Assembly (NCBI GenBank): GCA_016280525.1
Contig: JAEEGW010000194.1
Coordinates: forward strand, 1 to 40,666
Length of the DNA stretch: 40,666 nucleotides
Reading direction: 5' to 3'
From: Clostridiales bacterium
GTDB lineage: Bacteria; Bacillota; Clostridia; Oscillospirales; CAG-272
Shown here: piece by piece, positions 31,635-38,142 of the stretch
Layout: each line of letters opens with the position of its first letter
Numbering within the stretch: the first letter of the stretch is position 1
The notes under the pieces: model-generated
Seen by the model: the letters and a program-made list of their open reading frames with translations, nothing else
The model's database searches: none
What the model was told of the DNA's origin: nothing
Position numbers and translations under genes: made by a program

Positions 31635-32567
31635 TTGACAGAAAACAAAATCGAATTATCACAAGAGGACGTAGCCGAATTAAAATCGTTTTTCGAAAAG
31701 AACGATATCACAAGATTTGCTACGCTTGACAAAGAATATACGCTCTGCGGAAAGAAAAGCGATATATTTGCAAAGGCAAAAAAGTATTTGTCAGAAAAAT
31801 GGGATGCAAATCTCCCGGAGCTCGGAATCAAAAGGAATATGAAAAACTACTCCGCCGTATATCCGGTAAATCTGATTAAAGACACGGATGCCGGATATTT
31901 TGCGGAGCAGGTGGCTGATATCTTTTCCGATGAAGAAAAATACCGTAATGCGATCGATATATTTTTTGAAATGTATGAAGAGCCTTTGTCCGCGGGTTTT
32001 GAAGCGTACGCCGCAAAGATAAACAAGCCTGTCGAAGAATTGACGGACGATGAAATATGTTGTGTCATTGATCAGATCGCAGATACTATAGACGGCGAAC
32101 TGACGAACGTAACTATGATAGGACAAAAGGTGCCGGAGATATTCGGCGTATCGAAAAATACAAAGGCTCATGAAGACTACAGCAAAAAAGCAAAAAATCC
32201 CGACAGAACGAATTTTGAAAAAAGCTGGTATCACAGCGATACAAAGATCGGCACAATGCTTTCGCTTGAAGAACTGCAGGAAAAGGACGAAAAGAACGGA
32301 ACCGACGTAATTGCAAACGCACGCAGTGTTTTTGATGACGGTAGTCAGAGCGCTGCCGATGCTGACGCAGAGTGTATGAAACTGCGCAACGCTTTCGCAG
32401 ATACGCTTGACAGCACGGATCTTGCTATATTCGAAATGCGGGAAAAGGGCATGAAGGATAAAGAGATCGCCGCCGCGCTGAAATACAAAACGCACAGCGC
32501 CGTTGTTAAAAGACTGGCGAAGATGAAAGAAAAGTATATGGAATTCAGAAAAACATATACGTTTTGA
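31635..32567 (+). CDS. Sigma-region-4-like element regulator
   Basis: 310 residues from TTG 31635, with AAAGGAG upstream. The C-terminal 60 residues (DSTDLAIFEMREKGMKDKEIAAALKYKTHSAVVKRLAKMKEKYMEF) form a sigma-70 region 4 / LuxR-like helix-turn-helix; residues 1-240 are acidic and helical and I do not recognise them. It is first in the mobility block and has its own strong, operator-bearing promoter, so it likely controls excision and transfer genes downstream. A truncated relative with the same promoter lies at 1087, showing that the module belongs to a family of elements. Confidence 0.7.
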   Translation: MTENKIELSQEDVAELKSFFEKNDITRFATLDKEYTLCGKKSDIFAKAKKYLSEKWDANLPELGIKRNMKNYSAVYPVNLIKDTDAGYFAEQVADIFSDEEKYRNAIDIFFEMYEEPLSAGFEAYAAKINKPVEELTDDEICCVIDQIADTIDGELTNVTMIGQKVPEIFGVSKNTKAHEDYSKKAKNPDRTNFEKSWYHSDTKIGTMLSLEELQEKDEKNGTDVIANARSVFDDGSQSAADADAECMKLRNAFADTLDSTDLAIFEMREKGMKDKEIAAALKYKTHSAVVKRLAKMKEKYMEFRKTYTF

Positions 32568-32648
32568 CGTTTTTTTCATAAAGCCGGGAACAATTTGCAG
32601 ATCTCGCGTTGATATATATATATGGAGGGAGACAGCAAAGCAATAATT

Positions 32649-32671
32649 ACCGTCGGGGTAAGCCCGGCGGT
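32649..32671 (+). other. Hairpin in the leader of the excisionase gene
   Basis: ACCGTCGGG (32649-32657) / CCCGGCGGT (32663-32671), one G-T pair, followed by TTTTGATTT. It may be a weak terminator or attenuator between the regulator and the excisionase-like gene. It also overlaps a possible 20-codon reading frame from ATG 32622, for which I see no ribosome site. The rest of 32568-32789 shows no gene. Confidence 0.4.
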
Positions 32672-32789
32672 TTTGATTTGCTGAAAATCTTTTATCATAC
32701 AGGAGGTGTTGTGAATTGGTTTAATAACTGATATTCCAGCCAAAGAAAAAGCGAAAATCAAAAATCGTATAAGGAGGTACAGTAATACG

Positions 32790-32999
32790 ATACAGTCAAA
32801 AATCAAAAGCTACGATGAACTGCCGTTGTTCATCAACGCAAAAACACTTGCCGATACGCTCGGCATATCTATCTCTTCCGCATATGAGCTGATGACGGAA
32901 AAAGGATTCCCGTCGATAAGGATCGGTAAACGTCTTGTCGTACAAAAGGAAAAATTCATATCGTGGATAAACGGAAAGAGCGGAGGAAATAAATATTGA
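32790..32999 (+). CDS. Excisionase-like winged HTH protein, non-ATG start
   Basis: The frame gives QSKIKSYDELPLFINAKTLA then DTLGISISSAYELM and FPSIRIGKRLVVQKEKFISW, the MerR-like winged helix-turn-helix of the 'DNA-binding domain, excisionase family'. The stop (32997-32999) overlaps the TTG of the next gene by three bases. No ATG, GTG or TTG lies at the expected start. The AAGGAGG at 32771-32777 points to ATA 32790; the frame stays open further up to an ATT behind a second GGAGG near 32703. So the start is uncertain and probably rare. Role: bends DNA at the att sites and directs excision with the recombinases. Confidence 0.7.
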   Translation: MQSKIKSYDELPLFINAKTLADTLGISISSAYELMTEKGFPSIRIGKRLVVQKEKFISWINGKSGGNKY

Positions 33000-33484
33000 G
33001 TTATGAAAACGTCCGAGATCATTTCTTTCCCGTGCCGAACGATATATTCATACTCGGTCTTACGGCGGGAGAAGTCGCAGTGTATTCATATCTGTCATAC
33101 TGCGAAGACAGACGCACGTACAAATGTCATCCGTCGTATAAAACGATAGGCAAATCGCTTCATATGTCAAAGAATACCGTGTCAAAGTACGTGCGTATGC
33201 TTGAAGATAAACGTTTGATAAAAACGGAAACGACTCAGTTATACAGAAAAGGTATGCTGCAGAACGCAAATCTCAGGTACACCATACTGCCGGTAAAGGA
33301 AGCGGTTAAGCTGTATTACGACAGACAGTACGAAAAAGCGGAAGAAGATATGAGATTAAGAAAAATTGATGAAAAAATCGTCAATTGGGAGAAAAATCGT
33401 CCCCGTCCGATTTGCAAGCAGGATAAAGCCGCGGCTCGCGCCGCGCCGGATCACACCGTCCGGCAGTGCCGGTCGGGATATTAA
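32996..33484 (+). CDS. HTH protein, replication-initiator or regulator-like
   Basis: 162 residues from TTG 32996 (GGAGG upstream; overlaps the previous stop). Residues about 8-90 form a winged HTH of the HTH_36 / replication-initiator-A N-terminal type (FILGLTAGEVAVYSYLSYCE, then IGKSLHMSKNTVSKYVRMLEDK). The C-terminus is charged and poor in recognisable structure (RPRPICKQDKAAARAAPDH), and its DNA contains a 13-bp palindrome, CCGGCAGTGCCGG (33460-33472). In mobilizable elements such proteins may start replication of the excised circle or regulate mobility genes; I cannot decide between these. Confidence 0.65.
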   Translation: MSYENVRDHFFPVPNDIFILGLTAGEVAVYSYLSYCEDRRTYKCHPSYKTIGKSLHMSKNTVSKYVRMLEDKRLIKTETTQLYRKGMLQNANLRYTILPVKEAVKLYYDRQYEKAEEDMRLRKIDEKIVNWEKNRPRPICKQDKAAARAAPDHTVRQCRSGY

Positions 33485-33554
33485 AGGATAAAAAAGCACG
33501 TTCTATACGAAAAACGCATCAAATCTCATATATCCCGCGTAACTCAATTATACG

Positions 33555-33581
33555 GGGCAGTCCCATTAAAGAGGACTGCCC
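33555..33581 (+). other. Hairpin upstream of the mob genes, candidate oriT stem
   Basis: Perfect inverted repeat GGGCAGTCC (33555-33563) / GGACTGCCC (33573-33581) with a 9-base loop, directly before the ribosome site of the MobC-like gene. There is no T-run, so it is not an intrinsic terminator. Relaxase origins often carry such a repeat next to mobC and the relaxase gene. A translational control hairpin is the other option. Confidence 0.4.
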
Positions 33582-33595
33582 GAAAGGAGGCTAAT

Positions 33596-34021
33596 TTGGC
33601 AGAAAAAGAAAAAAACTGTGGTACGATGAAGGATCACAGCATCAGATTTCCCGATGAAATATGGAAGAAGATAGGCGGTATGCTCGACGCCGCCGACGTT
33701 AAAAACAACAATGAATTCGTACGCGAAGCCGTTTCGTTCTATATCGAATATCTATCCCGTCCCGACAGTTTCAGATTCATAACGCCCGCGCTTGAATCCG
33801 TAATAGACGGAAAGATAAAGGACAGCGAGGGGAGAATAAACAGAATGCTGTTCAAACTTGCCGTGGACGTTGCGTTCCTTTCGGAGATCATCGGTATCAA
33901 TTATGAATACAGCTACGATGATCTGACGGCATGGAGAAACGAATGTATAAATACGGTAAGGGCGACAAACGGCAGTCTGAGTATCATAGACAGTATGACA
34001 AAAGAGAAAGGTGACCAATAA
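33596..34021 (+). CDS. MobC-like relaxosome accessory protein
   Basis: 141 residues from TTG 33596 (AAAGGAGG upstream). Residues about 12-50 (MKDHSIRFPDEIWKKIGGML, then NNEFVREAVSFYIEYL) give a ribbon-helix-helix pattern with one strand and two helices, followed by a helical C-terminus. Small RHH proteins directly before a relaxase gene normally bind oriT and help the relaxase nick it. The relaxase starts two bases downstream. Confidence 0.7.
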   Translation: MAEKEKNCGTMKDHSIRFPDEIWKKIGGMLDAADVKNNNEFVREAVSFYIEYLSRPDSFRFITPALESVIDGKIKDSEGRINRMLFKLAVDVAFLSEIIGINYEYSYDDLTAWRNECINTVRATNGSLSIIDSMTKEKGDQ

Positions 34022-34023
34022 AT

Positions 34024-35130
34024 ATGCCGAGACTGATACTGAAAGCTCCGTACTATTCTCCGGTATCAAGAAGCGCTAACGGAGGCGGCAGAGGAAGATA
34101 CGCCGAATATATTGCCACACGTGAAGGCGCGGAGATCATAAAAGACCGCGGCGGCATGGTCTCGTATATCGGAGAGCGAAAAGGCTCGAACGGTTTGTTT
34201 TCAGACGCGGGAGTACCGATAGTGCTGTCAAGAATATCGGATGAGGTAAATAACCATCCCGGAAATATATGGGGCTTCATCGTATCCCTCCGACGTGACG
34301 ACGCGGAGAGGTACGGATACAACAACGCAGAATCGTGGATGAATCTTATCCGTTCGCACAGAAACGATATAGCGAAACAGATGCATATATCGCCCGAAAA
34401 CTTCAGATGGTACGCCGCGTATCATCAGAAAGATACTCATCCTCACGTTCATATACTCGCCTGGTCGGACAAGCCCGGCGAGCCGTATCTGTCAAGAAAA
34501 GGTATTGAGAATATCAAAAGCACGTTTGCAAATGACATTTTCAGACAGGAGCTTTACACGTTGTACAGCCGGCAGAGCGCCGTAAGAGACAGAATAAGGC
34601 AGACGTACAGAGACAGGCTTCAAGAGCTGAAAGAAAAGCGTCACCTGGCGGATAACGGTATCGCGCTTATGCTGTCTGATCTATCAGTCAGGCTAAAAAA
34701 GGTAAAAGGCAAAAAGCAGTACGGTTATCTCAGCAAAGATATGAAAAAGCGCGTGGATGAAATAGTAAAGGCGATATCGGATCAGCCGGATATACGCGAA
34801 ATGTATGATCTGTGGTATGAGCTTCAGTGTGAGAAATACAGAACGTACACGGACGCGACTCCGGCTAAAATACCGCTTGAAGAAAACAAAGAATTCAGAG
34901 CAATAAGAAACGCGGTGATCAACTCTGCAAAGGCTATAGGTCAGACAAACGGAACGAAGGCTGATCGTCAGCCGAAGGATTACGCCGCGGCGATCATTAA
35001 GTTTGCGTCGTCGTTGATTTGTGAAAAGTCACCGACGTTCTCGTACGATGAAGAATATGACGATATTGATAAAAAGCTGAGAAGAGAGATAAGGATGGTC
35101 AAAAACGGGGAACCTGTGTTGAGTATGTAA
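34024..35130 (+). CDS. MobL/MobP3-type relaxase
   Basis: 368 residues. The diagnostic metal-binding motif is YHQKDTHPHVHILAWSDKPG (about 138-157), with three His as in MobP relaxases; conserved Tyr residues in the N-terminal part (KAPYYSPVS, RYAEYIATREGAE) include the likely nicking residue. The C-terminal 150 residues are helical and charged. Relaxases of this type nick oriT and pilot the strand through a helper mating system. Neither a coupling protein nor T4SS genes are present, hence mobilizable rather than conjugative. Confidence 0.8.
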   Translation: MPRLILKAPYYSPVSRSANGGGRGRYAEYIATREGAEIIKDRGGMVSYIGERKGSNGLFSDAGVPIVLSRISDEVNNHPGNIWGFIVSLRRDDAERYGYNNAESWMNLIRSHRNDIAKQMHISPENFRWYAAYHQKDTHPHVHILAWSDKPGEPYLSRKGIENIKSTFANDIFRQELYTLYSRQSAVRDRIRQTYRDRLQELKEKRHLADNGIALMLSDLSVRLKKVKGKKQYGYLSKDMKKRVDEIVKAISDQPDIREMYDLWYELQCEKYRTYTDATPAKIPLEENKEFRAIRNAVINSAKAIGQTNGTKADRQPKDYAAAIIKFASSLICEKSPTFSYDEEYDDIDKKLRREIRMVKNGEPVLSM

Positions 35131-35151
35131 CTTTTCATATAATCTCTGGAC

Positions 35152-35179
35152 TTGTGAAAAAAACGTGGTATTGTATAAC
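35152..35179 (+). promoter_or_regulatory. Promoter of the recombinase pair
   Basis: TTGTGA (35152-35157), 16-base spacer, TATAAC (35174-35179). Its position places the transcript start after a GTG at 35154 and so favours the TTG at 35199 as the true start of the first recombinase. Confidence 0.5.
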
Positions 35180-35198
35180 AGTGAAAGGATGTGATAAT

Positions 35199-36362
35199 TT
35201 GGCAAAAAGAAGACCGAACGGTGACGGCATGGTCAGGCGCCGCAAAGACGGAAGATGGGAAGGCAGGATAATCGCCGGTCATAAAAGCGACGGCAGACCG
35301 ATATACAAAAGCGTGCTCGCAAAAACGCAGAAGGAACTGAGCGAAAAGCTGAATGAGCTTAAAACGGCGCATAACGGCGTCGAGCTGACGGAAGGCGGAG
35401 ATATATCGCTTTCGGAATGGCTTGATAAATGGATGTCCGAATACAAAAGCAGGACGGTTCGCCCGACAACGTATAAGTCCTATGTGAATTTGATCGAAAG
35501 ACATATAAAACCGGTAATAGGGAAGAAGAAACTGTCCCGTTTATCTGAGACGGACGTTCAGAAGTTCTATAACGATAAACTGAACGACGGGTTATCGGCG
35601 TCGTCGGTAAGGGCGATCCATATGGTACTTCATCAGGCTGTGAACGCCGCACTGTGCTGTGGAGCCGTGCTTCACGATCCGACGGACGGAGCCGTACTGC
35701 CGAAAAGAGAAGTTTTTGAGAAAAGCGTTCTTTCAAAGCCACAGACAGATGCCCTTCTGAATAATCTGAAGGACGATCCGATTTGGTACGATTTTTTCTG
35801 TACGGAAGTTATGACTGGCATGAGACGCGGCGAGATATGCGCTCTTAAATGGGAGGATTTTGACGAGAACAACGGAACGCTTCATATACGCAGATCGGTG
35901 CACTACGAGCACGGAGAGCCGGTGACGGGAGATACGAAAACGAGCGAGGGAAACAGAACGATAGTATTGCCGGCTACTGTTTTGGAGATGTTGATAGACA
36001 GAAAGAAACGGATAGGCGGAGAATGGATCTTCCCCGATCCGTTCAAAGCAAAAAGACCCGTTATACCGCAGTCGGCATATATAAGGCTGCAGAAAGCTCT
36101 GAAGGAGGCGGGTCTGCCGCATATACGGTTTCACGATCTGCGTCACAGCTTTGCAACCATGGCGGCGTCAAACGGCGTCGATCCGAGAACGCTTGCCGGA
36201 GTACTCGGGCATACCAACGCGTCATTTACGCTTGACGTCTATACTCACGTAACGACGGATATGCAGAAAAACGCGGCAGAAAAGATAGGCATCTATATCA
36301 CGGATGTATTGGGAGGTGATCTTAAGCCGTGGCAAAAAGACGAAAAAAAGGCGACGGTCTGA
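35199..36362 (+). CDS. Tyrosine recombinase 1 (integrase)
   Basis: 387 residues from TTG 35199 (AAAGGA upstream). That start gives MAKRRPNGDGMVRRRKDGRW, matching the N-terminus of the second recombinase. Residues about 1-60 form an AP2-like arm-binding domain, about 65-165 a SAM-like core-binding domain, and about 175-375 the catalytic domain: Arg in TGMRRGE, HDLRH, LGHTNASFTLDVYTHV with the nucleophile Tyr. It overlaps the second recombinase by 34 bases in another frame. Confidence 0.9.
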   Translation: MAKRRPNGDGMVRRRKDGRWEGRIIAGHKSDGRPIYKSVLAKTQKELSEKLNELKTAHNGVELTEGGDISLSEWLDKWMSEYKSRTVRPTTYKSYVNLIERHIKPVIGKKKLSRLSETDVQKFYNDKLNDGLSASSVRAIHMVLHQAVNAALCCGAVLHDPTDGAVLPKREVFEKSVLSKPQTDALLNNLKDDPIWYDFFCTEVMTGMRRGEICALKWEDFDENNGTLHIRRSVHYEHGEPVTGDTKTSEGNRTIVLPATVLEMLIDRKKRIGGEWIFPDPFKAKRPVIPQSAYIRLQKALKEAGLPHIRFHDLRHSFATMAASNGVDPRTLAGVLGHTNASFTLDVYTHVTTDMQKNAAEKIGIYITDVLGGDLKPWQKDEKKATV

Positions 36363-37732
36363 TATACCGCCGCAAAGACGGCAGATGGGAAGGCAGAGTT
36401 GTCGTCGGATATGATGGTAACGGTCTTCCGATCACGAAAAACGTACTCGCTAAAACAAAATATGAGTGCGCGGAAAAACTGGAAAAGCTTAAGGACAAAA
36501 GACCGGATTGCACTCCTGCTGAGTATTCACGCAGTATGACGTTCGGTGAATGGATTGATTACTGGTACAACACGTTTTGCAAGCCGGCGCTGCGAGACAG
36601 CACCGCATCAGGATATGAAAGTCACATATACAATCATATCATATCGGATATCGGAGATATACCGTTATGCAAATTAAAGCAAAACAATCTGCAGCAGTTC
36701 TATTCCGATCTTAAATCAAAGGGCAGAAAAACGCGGACCGAGATATATGGTACCGGTTTGTCCGACAGAACAGTTAGAGCAGTTCACGCATGCTGCCGCG
36801 CCGCGCTTGATAAAGCGGTGAAGATGAAGCTGATACGCGTTAATCCCGCGGATATGTGCAGGTTGCCTCCGAAAAAGGGAAAGGAAAAACAAATACTGTC
36901 CGATGACGAAATGAGACGGCTTATGATACAGGCGAAAGAAGACGGATTCTACGAGATGTTTCTTCTCGATCTTTCAACAGGTATGAGGCGCGGAGAGCTC
37001 CTTGCGCTCAAATGGGACGATATAGATTTACAGAGCGGAGAGATCAGAATAAGCAAACAGGTAAAGATAAAAAACGGTCAGACCGTTATATCTGCGCCTA
37101 AAACAAAAAATGCGGTAAGGTCAATAATAGTACCGCCTGAAATAACAGGGATATTAAAAGAATACAAAGAAACTGTCAACTCGGAATGGGTGTTTCCATC
37201 GCCGATAAAGGATGACGCTCCGAGAGATCCCACGGCGTGCCGTAAAAGTCTTACTAAAATCCTTGAACGCGCTGGATGTAAGCACGTCAGATTTCACGAT
37301 CTGCGGCACACGTTCGCGACAAACGCATTGAAATACGGTATGGACGTAAAAACGCTCGCGGCGACGATAGGTCATGCCTCGGCTGAAACTACACTCGATA
37401 TCTACAGCCACGTAACGGACGATATGAAAAGACAGGCGGCGAAAAGAATAGACGCCGTAATAAACGGAACGAAATCTGTACCTGATGAAACTGCCGGAGT
37501 AACAACTAAAAAATTCGAAACCGTTTTCGAGCCTTACAAAGGAAAAATACGCAAGCGCGGAACCGGTTGCATATCAAGGATCAACGAAAACACGTGGGAG
37601 GGACGGTACGCGCCTAAGATAGACGGAAAACGCATTCAGCGAGTGGTTTACGCTCACAGCGAGGAAGACTGCGAAGAAAAACTGAAAGAACTAATAGCCG
37701 AAATGAACGCGGAAAAGGCGCGTAAAATATGA
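36329..37732 (+). CDS. Tyrosine recombinase 2 with extra C-terminal arm-like domain
   Basis: 467 residues from GTG 36329 (GGGAGG upstream). The layout parallels recombinase 1: AP2-like N-terminus (KGDGLIYRRKDGRWEGRV), SAM-like domain, catalytic domain with Arg in TGMRRGE, HDLRH, and IGHASAETTLDIYSHV. The C-terminal 75 residues repeat the N-terminal theme: KRGTGCISRINENTWEGRYA, then KRIQRVVYAHSEEDCEEKLKELI, so the protein seems to have a DNA-binding arm at each end. It lies next to the tRNA attachment site and is probably the integrase that crosses over in the anticodon loop, possibly together with recombinase 1. Confidence 0.9.
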   Translation: MAKRRKKGDGLIYRRKDGRWEGRVVVGYDGNGLPITKNVLAKTKYECAEKLEKLKDKRPDCTPAEYSRSMTFGEWIDYWYNTFCKPALRDSTASGYESHIYNHIISDIGDIPLCKLKQNNLQQFYSDLKSKGRKTRTEIYGTGLSDRTVRAVHACCRAALDKAVKMKLIRVNPADMCRLPPKKGKEKQILSDDEMRRLMIQAKEDGFYEMFLLDLSTGMRRGELLALKWDDIDLQSGEIRISKQVKIKNGQTVISAPKTKNAVRSIIVPPEITGILKEYKETVNSEWVFPSPIKDDAPRDPTACRKSLTKILERAGCKHVRFHDLRHTFATNALKYGMDVKTLAATIGHASAETTLDIYSHVTDDMKRQAAKRIDAVINGTKSVPDETAGVTTKKFETVFEPYKGKIRKRGTGCISRINENTWEGRYAPKIDGKRIQRVVYAHSEEDCEEKLKELIAEMNAEKARKI

Positions 37733-37756
37733 TACGCCGGGCAAAGAAAAAAGTCT

Positions 37757-37779
37757 GTTTGTGGTCAGATATGTGGTCA
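37757..37779 (+). repeat. Right copy of the 23-bp end repeat (candidate integrase arm site)
   Basis: Identical to 2976-2998 and in the same orientation. It lies 88 bp inside the right attachment core, just after the second recombinase gene. Confidence 0.5.
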
Positions 37780-37822
37780 GAACAAAATCCGATATGAACA
37801 GGTAGTGCAAAATGTAGATAAA

Positions 37823-37862
37823 AACACCGCATATCAGGCAGCAATGCAAGATAAGCGGTGTT
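37823..37862 (-). terminator. Terminator of tRNA-Pro supplied by the element
   Basis: Stem 37823-37835 / 37850-37862 (ACACCGCATATC against GATAAGCGGTGT, one mismatch), with a T-run on the minus strand. It replaces the original tRNA terminator, now at 2788-2814. It is closely related to 1208-1247. Confidence 0.75.
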
Positions 37863-37866
37863 ATTT

Positions 37867-37912
37867 TGGTCGGAGTGAGAAGATTTGAACTTCCGGCCTC
37901 TTGGTCCCGAAC
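37867..37912 (-). repeat. attR within tRNA-Pro
   Basis: 46 bases identical to attL at 2821-2866; from CCA to the anticodon loop. Confidence 0.9.
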
Positions 37913-37943
37913 CAAGCGCTCTACCAAACTGAGCCACACCCCG
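37867..37943 (-). tRNA. tRNA-Pro(CGG), insertion site of the element
   Basis: 77 bases including encoded CCA. Acceptor CGGGGTG pairs with CACTCCG (one G-T pair). The anticodon stem CTTGG/CCAAG closes the loop TTCGGGA, giving anticodon CGG; the T-loop is TTCAAAT. Its 3' half (37867-37912) is supplied by the element's attP, yet the tRNA is intact. A consensus promoter lies upstream. Confidence 0.95.
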
Positions 37944-37961
37944 TTTTTTCATGCGTGTGCA

Positions 37962-37990
37962 ATTATATCACAATATTTTGCATTTGTCAA
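37962..37990 (-). promoter_or_regulatory. Promoter of tRNA-Pro
   Basis: Minus strand TTGACA (37985-37990), 17-base spacer, TATAAT (37962-37967): full consensus. Confidence 0.9.
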
Positions 37991-38039
37991 GTCCTTATGA
38001 AAAAAAGAATCATTTTTCCTATATCACTTATTTTTTGCG

Positions 38040-38113
38040 TATGCACGGATTGTGCATAATATACATAAGATATTTGTTTTAATATTGACAAATAAAAAAT
38101 TATATGATAAAAT
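38040..38113 (+). promoter_or_regulatory. Promoter of the esterase pair with upstream palindrome
   Basis: TTGACA (38085-38090), 17-base spacer, TAAAAT (38108-38113). Upstream lies a perfect inverted repeat TATGCAC-GGATT-GTGCATA (38040-38058), a possible regulator site. Confidence 0.65.
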
Positions 38114-38142
38114 TAAAAAAAACTTACGGGAGTTGTTTGAAT

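Larger units (their letters stand above)
2821..37912. mobile_element. Integrative mobilizable element in tRNA-Pro(CGG), about 35 kb
   Basis: The element is delimited by a 46-bp perfect direct repeat, 2821-2866 and 37867-37912, which is the 3' half of tRNA-Pro from anticodon loop to CCA. The right copy completes an intact tRNA; the left copy is the displaced 3' end, exactly the outcome of tyrosine-recombinase insertion into a tRNA. Two tyrosine recombinases sit next to the intact tRNA. Further mobility genes are an excisionase-like wHTH, an HTH initiator-like protein, a MobC-like protein and a MobL/MobP3-like relaxase. No T4SS, VirD4 or phage structural gene is visible, so it would depend on a helper for transfer. 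Cargo fills 3518-31406. Confidence 0.85.

Noticed and set aside
31635..37732. Self-transmissible conjugative element or prophage
   Set aside because: No VirB4, VirD4, mating-channel, capsid, portal, terminase or lysis genes are present; only relaxase-level mobility genes are.
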